In this document: piece by piece, positions 27,684 through 38,167 of the stretch | How positions within the stretch are numbered: the first letter of the stretch is position 1 | How the letters are laid out: every line of letters begins with the position of its first letter | DNA from: Beijerinckiaceae bacterium | Lineage (GTDB): Bacteria > Pseudomonadota > Alphaproteobacteria > Rhizobiales > Beijerinckiaceae | Length of the DNA: 64,000 nt | Assembly (NCBI GenBank): GCA_947456505.1 | Contig: CANGTC010000003.1 | Location: forward strand, 19,170-83,169 | Direction: 5' to 3' | The notes under the pieces: model-generated | What the model was told of the DNA's origin: nothing | The model's input: only the letters and a program-made list of their open reading frames with translations | Databases searched by the model: none | Translations under genes and position numbers: made by a program

Positions 27684-28757
27684 ATGAAAAAGCACATTTT
27701 GAAAATCGCGCTGCTCTCCGCAGCCGCCCTGATGACCGCGAGCGCCGCCTTCGCCGCCGAGAAGCTCAAGGTCGGCTTCGTCTATGTCGGCCCCGTCGGC
27801 GACTTCGGCTATTCCTATCAGCACGACCAGGGCCGCATCGCCATGGAGAAGGCGCTGGGAGACAAGGTGCAGACCACCTTCCTGGAGAATGTGCCCGAGC
27901 CCGACAGCGACCGCTCCATCGAGCAACTCGCCCGCTCCGGCCACAAGCTCATCTTCACGACCTCCTTCGGCTACATGGAGCCGACCCTGCGCGTCGCAAA
28001 GAAGTTTCCGGGCGTGAAGTTTGAACATGCGACCGGCTACAAGCGTTCGGAAAATGTCGCCACCTACACGGCGAAATTCCATGAGGGCCGTTATGTGATC
28101 GGCCAGATCGCCGGCAAGATGACCAAGACCAACACCCTTGGCTACGTGGCATCCTTCCCGATCCCGGAAGTGGTGGCCGGCATCAACGCCTTCATGCTCG
28201 GCGCGCAGTCGGTCAATCCGGACGTGAAGGTGAAGATCGTTTGGGCCAACACATGGTTCGATCCGGGCAAGGAGGCTGACGCCGCCAAGGCGCTTCTGGC
28301 CCAGGGCGCCGACATCATCACCCAGCACACGGACTCCGCCGCTCCCCTGCAGGAGGCTGAAAAGGCTGGCAAACTCGGCTTCGGCCAGGCCTCCGATCAG
28401 GCGCGCTTCGCACCCAAGGCGCAGCTGACCTCCATCGTTGACGACTGGTCCAGCTACTATATCGAGCGCACAAAGGCCGTTCTCAACGGAACCTGGAAGT
28501 CGAAGGACACCTTTGGCGGCATGGACGCCGACATGGTGCACCTCGCGCCCTTCGCCAACATGCCCGATGATGTGAAGAAGATGGCCACTGAAACTGCGGC
28601 CGCGATCAAGGCCAAGAAGCTCAACCCCTTCAAGTGCCCGGTCCTCGATCAGGACGGCAAGGCGGTCGAATGCAAGGACGGCAAGGCCCTGACCGACGCC
28701 CAGATCACCAGCATGAACTGGTATGTGAAGGGCATCGACGACAAGCTGCCGAAGTAA
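27684..28757 (+). CDS. BMP family ABC transporter substrate-binding protein
   Basis: Signal peptide; LKVGFVYVGPVGDFGYSYQHDQGRIAMEKALGDKVQTTFLENVPEPDSDRSIEQLARSGHKLIFTTSFGYMEP. Confidence 0.92.
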   Translation: MKKHILKIALLSAAALMTASAAFAAEKLKVGFVYVGPVGDFGYSYQHDQGRIAMEKALGDKVQTTFLENVPEPDSDRSIEQLARSGHKLIFTTSFGYMEPTLRVAKKFPGVKFEHATGYKRSENVATYTAKFHEGRYVIGQIAGKMTKTNTLGYVASFPIPEVVAGINAFMLGAQSVNPDVKVKIVWANTWFDPGKEADAAKALLAQGADIITQHTDSAAPLQEAEKAGKLGFGQASDQARFAPKAQLTSIVDDWSSYYIERTKAVLNGTWKSKDTFGGMDADMVHLAPFANMPDDVKKMATETAAAIKAKKLNPFKCPVLDQDGKAVECKDGKALTDAQITSMNWYVKGIDDKLPK

Positions 28758-28785
28758 GGCGAGTTAGAGAACGCGCGAGCCCGGA

Positions 28786-30267
28786 ATGAAACGAGATCAT
28801 ATCCATTTCATCTTCCGCGGCTCGCGCGTAAGCCTCGCCGGTTTTCCTGCGCATGGGACCCTGCTGGACTGGTTGCGGCTCGACGCCCGGGCCACCGGTA
28901 CGAAGGAGGGTTGCGCCGAAGGCGACTGCGGCGCCTGCACAGTCGTTCTGTCGCGTCTGCGCGACGGAAGGCTCGATCATCGCCCCGTCAACGCCTGCAT
29001 CCTGCTTCTGGGTCAGGTGGACGGGGCGGAAATCCTCACCATTGAGGATCTGGCGGACGAAAACGAGCAGCATCCCGTCCAGCAAGCCATGGTCCGGCAT
29101 CACGGCGCCCAATGCGGCTTTTGCACGCCCGGCATCGTGATGAGCCTTTTCGCCCTTCATCAAGGCGCCTCTGAGGCCGTGACGCGACCACAGGTGGAGA
29201 CTGCGCTGGCGGGCAATCTCTGCCGCTGCACGGGCTATCGCCCCATCGTGGATGCGGCTTTGGAAGCCTGCGTTGGCCCGCCACAAGATCGCTTCGCGGC
29301 TAAGGCCGCAGCGCGCATAAATGCGCTGGCGGCTCTGGACGATGGCGCCGATCTTTTCGTGGGAACGCAGACACACTTCTTCGCCGCCCCCGCGAGCGAG
29401 GATGCGCTGGCGGCCCTCTATACGGAACATCCTGACGCGCTCCTGCTCTCAGGCGCAACTGATATAGGCCTTTGGATCACCAAGGCTCTGCAGACCCCGC
29501 CCAAGATCATCTGGCTAGGTCGCCTGCGCAGCGCTTTCACCGCCATTGAGATGGGCGAGAAGACGCTCTCACTCGGCGCCGGACTGACGCTTGCCGACGC
29601 CATGGCGCCCCTTGCGGAGCTGCATCCTGATCTCAAGGAGATCATGCGTCGTTTCGGTTCCGCGCAGGTGCGCGCCTCCGGGACGATTGGCGGAAACCTC
29701 GCCAATGGGTCGCCCATCGGCGATCTCGCCCCATGCCTGATCGCGCTGGGCGCGGAGATCGAGTTGCGGCGCGGCAGCGAGTTGCGACGCCTGCCGCTGG
29801 AAGCCTTCTTCATCGCCTACAAAAAGCAGGATCGGCGTCCTGGCGAATATCTGCGGCGCATCATCATTCCACGCCCGGCGCCTGACCGGGAGTTCCGCGC
29901 CTTCAAGATCAGCAAGCGTTTTGATGAAGACATATCCGCTGTGCTCGGCGCCTTTCAGCTGGGCCTCGTGGGTCGCCATGTGATCTTCGCCCGCATCGCA
30001 TTTGGCGGCATGGCGGGCACGCCATCGCGCGCGCCCATGACGGAGATGGCGTCCATCGGCATCGACCTGGACGATCCCTCGACCTGGGCGAAGGCGCTGG
30101 CGGAACTCGGCAATGATTTCTCGCCGATTGACGATGCTCGAGCGAGCGCCGCCTACCGCAGCCTCATCGCGCGCAACCTGTTTCTGAAAACCTTGATGGA
30201 AATATCTGGAATTCCGATCGATATTACGCGCCTGTCATCACTGGAGGCGCCCCATGCCGCCAAATGA
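28786..30267 (+). CDS. xdhA: Xanthine dehydrogenase small subunit (2Fe-2S/FAD)
   Basis: KEGCAEGDCGACTVVLSRL, GAQCGFCTPGIVMSLFAL, LCRCTGYRPIVDAA; FAD domain GGNLANGSPIGDLAP. Confidence 0.94.
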   Translation: MKRDHIHFIFRGSRVSLAGFPAHGTLLDWLRLDARATGTKEGCAEGDCGACTVVLSRLRDGRLDHRPVNACILLLGQVDGAEILTIEDLADENEQHPVQQAMVRHHGAQCGFCTPGIVMSLFALHQGASEAVTRPQVETALAGNLCRCTGYRPIVDAALEACVGPPQDRFAAKAAARINALAALDDGADLFVGTQTHFFAAPASEDALAALYTEHPDALLLSGATDIGLWITKALQTPPKIIWLGRLRSAFTAIEMGEKTLSLGAGLTLADAMAPLAELHPDLKEIMRRFGSAQVRASGTIGGNLANGSPIGDLAPCLIALGAEIELRRGSELRRLPLEAFFIAYKKQDRRPGEYLRRIIIPRPAPDREFRAFKISKRFDEDISAVLGAFQLGLVGRHVIFARIAFGGMAGTPSRAPMTEMASIGIDLDDPSTWAKALAELGNDFSPIDDARASAAYRSLIARNLFLKTLMEISGIPIDITRLSSLEAPHAAK

Positions 30268-32572
30268 CGCTAGCCCCGCTGAAGCCCTCGCCATAGTCAG
30301 CAAACCTGCGCGTCACGACTCCGCGCTCCTGCATGTGAGCGGCGCGGCTGCCTATATCGACGACATTCGCGAGCCCCAGGGTACGCTGCATCTGGCCCCC
30401 GGCCTCTCCCCCGCCACGCGCGGACGCATCAAGACGCTGGATCTCACGAAGGTGCGGGCTGCGCCGGGCGTCGTCGCCGTGCTGACGGCTGCGAATGTGC
30501 CCGGCCATAACAACACCTCCCACGCCTTCAACGATGATCCCCTGATCGCCGATGGCGCCGTGGTCTTCCGGGGTCAGGTGATTTTCGTGGTGGTGGCCCA
30601 AACCCGGGATCAGGCGCGCCGGGCCGCACGACTGGCCCATGTGGAGATCGAGGAGGAGACGCCCATCCTCACCATCGAGGATGCGCTGGCGGCCGATGCG
30701 AAGGTCCTGCCCGATTATGATTTCAGGGTGGGCGACCCCGCGCAGGCCATCGCGCAGGCGCCCAACCAGCTTGCGGGCATGCTGCGCATCGGCGGACAGG
30801 AGCATTTCTATCTTGAGGGACAGGCCGCCTTCGCCATACCCGGTGAAGCCGGCGAGATGCTGGTGCATTCCTCGACCCAGGATCCCACTCTGCTGCAAAG
30901 CGTGGTGGCGGGGGTGCTGGGCATGCCCAACGCCTTCATCACCGTGGAGACGCGGCGTATGGGCGGCGCCTTTGGCGGCAAGGAATCTCAGGCCTCCCAG
31001 ACCGGCGCCCTCGCCGCGCTGGCCGCCCAAGTCACAAGGCAGCCTTGCAAGCTGCGGCTGGACCGGGACGATGATTTCATCATCACCGGCAAGCGCCATG
31101 ATTTCCGCGCGGACTGGACGGTCGGCTTCGACGAGGCCGGGCGCATCGCGGGCTATGACGTGGCGCTGAACGCCCGCTGCGGCTGCTCCGTGGATCTGTC
31201 GCCCGGCGTGGTGGACCGCGCCATGTTCCATGCGGCCAACGCCTATCATCTGCCAACCGCGTCGGTGATTGGACGCAGGCTCTTCACCAACACGGTCTCC
31301 AACACAGCCTTTCGCGGCTTTGGCGGGCCGCAGGGCATGTTAGCCATCGAGCGCGCCATGGACGCCATAGCCCACGCCACGGGCCTCGACCCACTGGATG
31401 TGCGCAAGGCCAATCTCTATCGACCGGGCGCTGACGTCACGCCCTATGGCATGCGGGTCGAGGATCCCGACGTGTTGGCGGGCTTGATCGACAAGCTCGA
31501 GGCCTCAAGCGATTACCGGCCGCGCCGGGCGCAGATCGCTGCCTGGAACAAGGCCAACCCCATCATCAAGCGCGGGCTCTCCCTGACCCCGGTGCAGTTC
31601 GGCATCTCCTTCACTCTCATCCACATGAACCAGGCGGGAGCGCTGGTGCATGTCTATGAAGACGGCTCGGTGCATCTGAACCACGGCGGCACGGAGATGG
31701 GCCAGGGGCTCTTCACCAAGGTGGCGCAGGTGGTGGCGGAAGAGTTCGGCATCCCGCTGGACTGGGTGCGCATCACCGCCACCAACACCGCCAAGGTGCC
31801 CAACGCCTCCCCCACGGCGGCGAGCGCCGGCTCCGATCTCAACGGCATGGCCGCGCAGGCGGCGGCGCGCGAAATCAAGACTCGCATGATCGCCTTCGCC
31901 GCAGACCATTACGGCGTCCAAGCCCACCAGATCCGCATGCAGGATGGCATGGCGATCATCGGCGATAAGACTATCCCCTTCCGGCAGCTTGCGAAAATGT
32001 GTCGCCAGAACCGGGTGCATCTCTCACACGCGGGCTTCTACAAAACGCCAGAGATCCATTGGGACCGGGCTGCGCGACGGGGCAAGCCCTTCCTCTATTT
32101 CGCCTATGGCGCCGCCTGCGCTGAGGTCGCCATCGACGTTCTCACCGGCGAGAACAAGGTGACGCGGGTCGATATTCTCCATGACGCCGGACGCTCCCTC
32201 AATCCGACGCTGGACATCGGCCAGATAGAGGGCGGTTTCGTGCAGGGCATGGGCTGGCTGACGACCGAGGAGCTTGTCTTCGACAGCACGGGCCGCCTCG
32301 CCACCCATGCGCCCTCCACCTACAAGATCCCCGTGGCCTCGGACGTGCCCGCCGATTTCCGCGTTGCGCTTCTGGAGGAGCCCAACCGCGCCGCCACCAT
32401 CTACCGCTCCAAGGCCGTGGGCGAGCCGCCGCTCATGCTGGCGATCTCGGTCTATTCCGCCATGCTGGACGCCCTGCATTCCATTGCGCCCGGCAAGCAG
32501 GTCAGTCTCGACGCCCCCGCCACGCCGGAACGTATCCTGATGGCGGCGGAGGCCATGAAGAGCACCCAATGA
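30254..32572 (+). CDS. xdhB: Xanthine dehydrogenase molybdopterin-binding subunit
   Basis: 772 aa; EHFYLEGQAAFAIPGE, RRMGGAFGGKESQ, NTAFRGFGGPQGM, VNHGGTEMGQGLFTKVAQVVAEEFGI-type motif. Confidence 0.95.
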   Translation: MPPNDASPAEALAIVSKPARHDSALLHVSGAAAYIDDIREPQGTLHLAPGLSPATRGRIKTLDLTKVRAAPGVVAVLTAANVPGHNNTSHAFNDDPLIADGAVVFRGQVIFVVVAQTRDQARRAARLAHVEIEEETPILTIEDALAADAKVLPDYDFRVGDPAQAIAQAPNQLAGMLRIGGQEHFYLEGQAAFAIPGEAGEMLVHSSTQDPTLLQSVVAGVLGMPNAFITVETRRMGGAFGGKESQASQTGALAALAAQVTRQPCKLRLDRDDDFIITGKRHDFRADWTVGFDEAGRIAGYDVALNARCGCSVDLSPGVVDRAMFHAANAYHLPTASVIGRRLFTNTVSNTAFRGFGGPQGMLAIERAMDAIAHATGLDPLDVRKANLYRPGADVTPYGMRVEDPDVLAGLIDKLEASSDYRPRRAQIAAWNKANPIIKRGLSLTPVQFGISFTLIHMNQAGALVHVYEDGSVHLNHGGTEMGQGLFTKVAQVVAEEFGIPLDWVRITATNTAKVPNASPTAASAGSDLNGMAAQAAAREIKTRMIAFAADHYGVQAHQIRMQDGMAIIGDKTIPFRQLAKMCRQNRVHLSHAGFYKTPEIHWDRAARRGKPFLYFAYGAACAEVAIDVLTGENKVTRVDILHDAGRSLNPTLDIGQIEGGFVQGMGWLTTEELVFDSTGRLATHAPSTYKIPVASDVPADFRVALLEEPNRAATIYRSKAVGEPPLMLAISVYSAMLDALHSIAPGKQVSLDAPATPERILMAAEAMKSTQ

Positions 32573-33489
32573 CCGCCTTCAAGCGCCTGCAGGAGGCTGT
32601 GGCGGCGGAGGGCTTCGCGGCCTTCGTCACCATCGCGCAGGTGGAGGGATCTGCCCCGCGCGAGCGCGACGCCTTCATGGTGGTGCGCCCATCCGGCGCC
32701 TTTCATGGGACCATCGGCGGTGGCGCCCTGGAGTTCGAAGCCATCGCCTATGCGCGCGAGGCTCTGGCCCGCATGGCGCCGACCCATCAGCGCAGCCGGT
32801 CGCTGGGGCCGGATCTCGGCCAGTGCTGCGGCGGACGGGTGCGCCTGCGGATCGAATGTTTCGACAGCCAGGCCCTGCCACAGATCGCGGAGTGGGCGCA
32901 GGCCGAACGCGATCCGGATCTGCGGCTGCTTCGGCGGGAGGGATCTGATGGCGTGGCGCTGCGGCGTGTGGCGGAGCATCCCGCCGATATAGAGCCGGGC
33001 GAAGATGAGGAGCGTTACGCGCCCCCCACAACGCCCGTACTGCTGTTCGGCGCCGGCCATGTGGGCCGGGCCCTGGTGCTGGCGCTGGCTCCCCTGCCCT
33101 TCACGGTGCGCTGGATTGATCCACGCGCAGACTGGTTTCCTGCCGCGGCGCCCGGGAACGCCCAGCCGGTGTTGACGCCAGACCCGGTTGCGGAGCTGGA
33201 CTCCGCGCCGCCCGGCGCCTTCGTCGTCGTGATGACCCATTCCCACCCGCTGGACCTCGACATCGTGGCCCGCGCCCTGCAACTCGACCATTTCCCCTAT
33301 GTGGGCCTTATTGGCTCGGCGACCAAAAGGGCGCGTTTCGAGAGCAGGTTGCGAGACCTTGGGGTGACGGCGGACCGCATCGCGGGCCTTGTCTGCCCCA
33401 TTGGCGCGCCCCGGGTGCGCGACAAGACCCCCGCCGTGATCGCGGCGACCGTGGCGGCGGAGCTTCTCCAGCGGCAGGACGCCATCTGA
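32569..33489 (+). CDS. xdhC: Xanthine dehydrogenase accessory protein XdhC
   Basis: LGPDLGQCCGGRVRL, LLFGAGHVGRALVLALAPLPFTVRWIDPR, YVGLIGSATKRARF; ATGA overlap with xdhB. Confidence 0.93.
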   Translation: MTAFKRLQEAVAAEGFAAFVTIAQVEGSAPRERDAFMVVRPSGAFHGTIGGGALEFEAIAYAREALARMAPTHQRSRSLGPDLGQCCGGRVRLRIECFDSQALPQIAEWAQAERDPDLRLLRREGSDGVALRRVAEHPADIEPGEDEERYAPPTTPVLLFGAGHVGRALVLALAPLPFTVRWIDPRADWFPAAAPGNAQPVLTPDPVAELDSAPPGAFVVVMTHSHPLDLDIVARALQLDHFPYVGLIGSATKRARFESRLRDLGVTADRIAGLVCPIGAPRVRDKTPAVIAATVAAELLQRQDAI

Positions 33490-33607
33490 GCAAAGCTGTG
33501 GCTGGGCCGCCGCGTTTCCCACAAATCGTTTTCGTTCCGTTCCCATTGCCGCCCTGATCGTGGCATAGAGGATAGCGAACCGAATCAGGACGACAACCGG
33601 CAGGACC

Positions 33608-35668
33608 ATGGCCAGCAGCAACGATCTTTTCGGCGGCGGCGCCGCGCGCAAACAAGCTCAAGCTAAGGCGGCGCCTTCCGCCCCCGAGCCCAAACAGGCG
33701 TCCCGTAGCAATGGAACGCCCGGGGAAGCGGGCTATACGGCGGCCTCCATTGAGGTGCTTGAGGGGCTGGAGCCCGTACGGCGTCGTCCGGGCATGTATA
33801 TTGGCGGCACCGACGAGGCGGCGCTGCACCATCTCTTCGCCGAAGTGCTCGACAATTCCATGGACGAGGCCGTGGCCGGTCACGCCACATGGATCGACGT
33901 CTCCTATGAGGAAGGCGGCTGGCTCTGCGTGGGCGATAACGGGCGCGGCATTCCCGTTGATCCCCATCCCAAATTCCCCAAGAAATCCGCCCTCGAAGTC
34001 ATCATGACCACCCTCCATGCGGGCGGTAAGTTCGATTCTGGCGCCTACCAGACATCCGGCGGCCTGCATGGCGTGGGCGTGTCGGTGGTCAATGCGCTGG
34101 CGGAGCGGCTGGAAGTGGAGGTGGCGCGCGGCCAGGTGCTCTACCGCCAGATCTTCGAGCGCGGCCATCCCGTCACAAAGCTGGAGACCGTGGGCAAGGC
34201 GCCGAACCGGCGCGGCACACGCGTGCGCTTCCGCCCGGACGAGCAGATCTTCGGCAAGGGCGCGCAGTTCAAGGCGGCGCGGCTCTTCCGCATGGCCCGG
34301 TCCAAGGCCTATTTATTCGGCGGCGTCGAGATCCGCTGGCGCTGTGCGCCTTCGCTGGTGACCGATTCCAGCGTGCCGACAGAGGCGGTGCTGCGCTTCC
34401 CCGGGGGCTTGAAGGACTATCTGGCCCAGGACATCGAGGGCAAGGTCACGGTGGTCGAGCAGCCCTTCACCGGCAAGGTGGAGAAGCCGGGCGGCCATGG
34501 CTCGGTGGAGTGGGCCGTCTCCTGGCTCGGCGAGGACGATGGCTTCATCCAGTCCTACTGCAACACCATCCCCACGCCGGACGGCGGCGCCCATGAGGCG
34601 GGCCTGCGCACCGCCCTGCTGCGCGCCCTCAAGGACCATGCGGAGCGCATCGGCCAGGCCAAGCGCTTCGCCATCGTCACCAGCGACGATGTGATGACCG
34701 GCTGCGCCGCGCTGATCTCCATCTTCTACCGGGAGCCGGAGTTTCAGGGACAGAACAAGGGCCGCCTGATGTCGCCGGGCGCCTCACGCATCGTCGACCA
34801 GACCGTGCGCGACGCCTTCGATCACTGGCTGGCGGCCTCGCCCTCCCAGGCGCTCAAGCTGCTCGACTGGACCGTGGACCGGGCCGACGAGCGCATGCGC
34901 CGCCGCGCCGAAAAGGACGTCGCTCGCAAGACCGCGACCCGCAAGCTGCGCCTGCCGGGCAAGCTTGCAGATTGCTCGAATACTTCGGCTCAAGGCTCTG
35001 AGTTATTTATCGTCGAGGGCGATTCCGCCGGTGGTTCCGCCAAGCAGGCGCGCGACCGCGCCAATCAGGCGGTGCTGCCCCTGCGCGGCAAGATCCTCAA
35101 CGTCGCTTCCGCCACCAAGGACAAGCTCAGCGCCAACCAGCAATTGTCCGACCTGTCGCAGGCGCTCGGCTGCTCCGGCGGCTCCCATTACCGCGACGCT
35201 GACCTGCGCTATGACAAAATCATCGTGATGACCGACGCGGATGTGGACGGCGCCCATATCGCCTCCCTGCTCATCACCTACTTTTATCGGCAGATGCCCA
35301 AGCTGATCGAAGGCGGGCACCTCTATCTGGCGGTTCCGCCTCTCTACAAGCTCACCCAGGGCGCCAAGACAGCCTATGCCCGCGACGACGCCCACAAGGC
35401 CGAGTTGATGCGGACCTTCTTCACCGGCAAGGGCAAGGTGGAGGTCAGTCGGTTCAAGGGCCTGGGCGAGATGATGCCGGCGCAACTCAAGGAAACCACC
35501 ATGGACCCGCGCCGTCGCACCCTGTTGCGTGTTGTCGTCAAGACGGACGAACAGGTCGAGACCGCCGATTCGGTGGAGCGCCTCATGGGGAACAAGCCGG
35601 AAGCGCGTTTCACCTTCATCCAGGAACGGGCGGCGTTTGCAGCCGAGAAGGATCTGGTGGATATCTAG
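33608..35668 (+). CDS. parE: DNA topoisomerase IV subunit B
   Basis: LEPVRRRPGMYIGGTDEAALHHLFAEVLDNSMDEA, SGGLHGVGVSVVNALAE, FIVEGDSAGGSAKQARDRANQAVLPLRGKILNV. Confidence 0.96.
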   Translation: MASSNDLFGGGAARKQAQAKAAPSAPEPKQASRSNGTPGEAGYTAASIEVLEGLEPVRRRPGMYIGGTDEAALHHLFAEVLDNSMDEAVAGHATWIDVSYEEGGWLCVGDNGRGIPVDPHPKFPKKSALEVIMTTLHAGGKFDSGAYQTSGGLHGVGVSVVNALAERLEVEVARGQVLYRQIFERGHPVTKLETVGKAPNRRGTRVRFRPDEQIFGKGAQFKAARLFRMARSKAYLFGGVEIRWRCAPSLVTDSSVPTEAVLRFPGGLKDYLAQDIEGKVTVVEQPFTGKVEKPGGHGSVEWAVSWLGEDDGFIQSYCNTIPTPDGGAHEAGLRTALLRALKDHAERIGQAKRFAIVTSDDVMTGCAALISIFYREPEFQGQNKGRLMSPGASRIVDQTVRDAFDHWLAASPSQALKLLDWTVDRADERMRRRAEKDVARKTATRKLRLPGKLADCSNTSAQGSELFIVEGDSAGGSAKQARDRANQAVLPLRGKILNVASATKDKLSANQQLSDLSQALGCSGGSHYRDADLRYDKIIVMTDADVDGAHIASLLITYFYRQMPKLIEGGHLYLAVPPLYKLTQGAKTAYARDDAHKAELMRTFFTGKGKVEVSRFKGLGEMMPAQLKETTMDPRRRTLLRVVVKTDEQVETADSVERLMGNKPEARFTFIQERAAFAAEKDLVDI

Positions 35669-35690
35669 AGCCTGACAAAGAGAGAACCCA

Positions 35691-36248
35691 ATGACGGATC
35701 AAACAGGCGCGCCAGGCCTTCCCGCCCGCTACACCCTGCCCGCAATCCTCTTCCATTGGACGAGCTTCGCGCTGGTGGTTTTCGTCGGTGTTCTGGGCCT
35801 GTCGTTCGGAAGCATCCCGCGCCCTGATCGCCTCTTCTGGATCAATATACACGCGGTCCTCGGCCTTGCGGTGCTGGCTCTGGCCTTGGCGCGGCTGTTA
35901 TGGCGCGTGCGCCGACCCCCGCCTCCGTATCCCGAAAACGTGTCGGCGGTCACCCGGCGGCTCTCCCAACCGGTTCATCTCCTCCTTTACGCCCTCATGA
36001 TCATCCTGCCTCTGGTGGGGATCGTCGCCTTCGTCTGGCATGCGCGGGTCTTTGATTTTGGTCTGTTCAGGCTTGATTTCGGGGTCGCATCCCAAAAGCC
36101 GATCTATGAAGCGGCGGAGGAGGTTCACGAATTGCTCGCCTACAGTCTATTTGGGCTGGCGGGCCTGCATGGGGTGGCCGCGCTTTGGCACCATTTCGTC
36201 CGGAAGGACGGGATCCTCGCGCGCATGTGGCCCTTCGGGAAAGCTTGA
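35691..36248 (+). CDS. Cytochrome b561 family protein
   Basis: RYTLPAILFHWTSFALVVFVGVLG...WINIHAVLGLAVLALALARLLWRVRRPPPPYP...VHELLAYSLFGLAGLHGVAALWHHFVRKDGILARMWP. Confidence 0.9.
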   Translation: MTDQTGAPGLPARYTLPAILFHWTSFALVVFVGVLGLSFGSIPRPDRLFWINIHAVLGLAVLALALARLLWRVRRPPPPYPENVSAVTRRLSQPVHLLLYALMIILPLVGIVAFVWHARVFDFGLFRLDFGVASQKPIYEAAEEVHELLAYSLFGLAGLHGVAALWHHFVRKDGILARMWPFGKA

Positions 36249-36438
36249 GCCTTCACAGCTCTACGGTGTGAATTCCATTGACTTTCCGCCAATAGGCCGT
36301 ATGAGTGGCGCGTCGAACGAGAGGCCAACGCGTGCCCGTTCGTCAATTCCGTTGCAAACCGTGCAGCGAGGTTTTCTCAGCAGACGCGGACAGTGGCGAT
36401 CAGCGCATTCATCGCGCCGCTGCGCCCAGGCATCCAGA

Positions 36439-38064
36439 ATGACTTTCAGAGACACAGGACTCAGCGAGAAGGTTCTCGCAGCCGTCGAAGCCGCCGGTTA
36501 CACCACGCCCACCCCCATTCAGGCGCAGGCCATCCCCCACGCCCTGCAAGGCCGCGACGTCCTTGGCATCGCCCAGACTGGCACCGGCAAGACCGCCGCA
36601 TTCACGCTTCCCATGCTTTCCCGCCTTGAACAGGGCCGCGCAAGGGCGCGCATGCCCCGCACGCTGATCCTTGAGCCCACCCGCGAACTCGCGGCCCAGG
36701 TCGAGGAAAGCTTCCTCAAATATGGCGCCAACACCCGCCTCAATGTGGCTCTGCTCATCGGAGGCGTCTCTTTCGCCGACCAGGAAGTCAAGATCATGCG
36801 CGGCGCGGATGTGCTGATCGCCACACCCGGCCGCCTGCTCGACTTCTTCGAACGCGGCAAGCTGCTGCTTCAGGGCATCGAGATCCTCGTCATTGACGAG
36901 GCCGACCGCATGCTCGACATGGGCTTCATCCCGGACATCGAGAAGATCTGCAAGCTTGTGCCCTTCACGCGCCAGACCCTGTTCTTCTCGGCCACCATGC
37001 CGCCAGAAATCACCCGGCTGACTGAACAGTTCCTGCACAATCCGGTCCGTGTGGAAGTGGCCCGCGCCGCCTCCACCGCGCTCACCATCACCCAGGGCCT
37101 CGTGGCCTCGGCTGGCGGCGGCGCCAAGCGTGAGACCCTGCGTCGCCTCATTCGCGGCGCCGAGAACTTCAAGAACGCCATCATCTTCTGCAACCGCAAG
37201 CGCGATGTGGCGATCCTGCACAAGTCGCTGGTTTCCCACGGATTCAGCGCTGGCGCCCTGCATGGGGACATGGACCAGTCCGCCCGCATGGCCTCCCTAG
37301 ACGCCTTCAAGAATGGCGATGTCGCCCTGATCGTCTGCTCGGATGTGGCGGCGCGCGGGCTCGACATTCCCGATGTGAGCCATGTCTTCAACTTCGATGT
37401 TCCCACCCATGCGGAGGATTATGTCCACCGCATCGGCCGCACGGGCCGCGCGGGCCGCTCCGGCACCGCGCTGACCATCGTGACCCGCGAGGACACGAAA
37501 TATATCGACGGCATCCAGAAGCTCACTTCCGAGAAGGTCAACTGGATGGGCGGAACCCTTGACGACATCGTGGAGACCGAGGGGCATAGCGACGAGCGCC
37601 GCAGCCGCCGCCGCAACGACAGCACCCGCAACGGACGCCCCGAGCGCAGCGGGTCCGATCGCGGCCGCAACCGCCAGCCCGAATCGACCGCAAGGGCCGA
37701 ACGCTTCGCCCGCGCCGAAGCGGCTGGTGATGAGCAGCCCCGCGAGGTCCGCGAACCCCGTCAGCCCCGCGCTCCCCGCGAAGATCGCCCCGCCCGCACC
37801 CAGCGGCCGCTGCGCGAGGCCCGCGCCGAGCAGCCGCGGCTGGACCAGGAGCAGCCCCGCTTCGAGCAGCCCCGTCAGGAGCCTTCCCGCTACGATCAGC
37901 CCCGCGCCGCGCAGGGTCAGCCTGGCGGGGACCGCCGACGCCACGACCGCCGTCGTCATGACGATGATGACGCGCCTGTGGTGGGCCTGGGCGATCACGT
38001 CCCCTCCTTCCTGCTGCGCCCCGTGCGCCTGAAGCCAGCCAAGGTCGCTGCGGTCGAAGACTGA
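36439..38064 (+). CDS. DEAD/DEAH box RNA helicase (RhlE-like)
   Basis: PTPIQAQAIPHALQGRDVLGIAQTGTGKTAAFTLPML, VIDEADRMLDMGF, SATMP, HRIGRTGRAG; long Arg/Pro/Gln-rich C-terminal tail. Confidence 0.95.
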   Translation: MTFRDTGLSEKVLAAVEAAGYTTPTPIQAQAIPHALQGRDVLGIAQTGTGKTAAFTLPMLSRLEQGRARARMPRTLILEPTRELAAQVEESFLKYGANTRLNVALLIGGVSFADQEVKIMRGADVLIATPGRLLDFFERGKLLLQGIEILVIDEADRMLDMGFIPDIEKICKLVPFTRQTLFFSATMPPEITRLTEQFLHNPVRVEVARAASTALTITQGLVASAGGGAKRETLRRLIRGAENFKNAIIFCNRKRDVAILHKSLVSHGFSAGALHGDMDQSARMASLDAFKNGDVALIVCSDVAARGLDIPDVSHVFNFDVPTHAEDYVHRIGRTGRAGRSGTALTIVTREDTKYIDGIQKLTSEKVNWMGGTLDDIVETEGHSDERRSRRRNDSTRNGRPERSGSDRGRNRQPESTARAERFARAEAAGDEQPREVREPRQPRAPREDRPARTQRPLREARAEQPRLDQEQPRFEQPRQEPSRYDQPRAAQGQPGGDRRRHDRRRHDDDDAPVVGLGDHVPSFLLRPVRLKPAKVAAVED

Positions 38065-38167
38065 AAAGTCTCCCTCCTTTTCTCGTGAAAGCCGGGTTCA
38101 GCTTCTGATGCAGATGGGCTAATCTCCACCCCGATCACGCCGCCAAGGCGTGACGGGAGGAGACATC

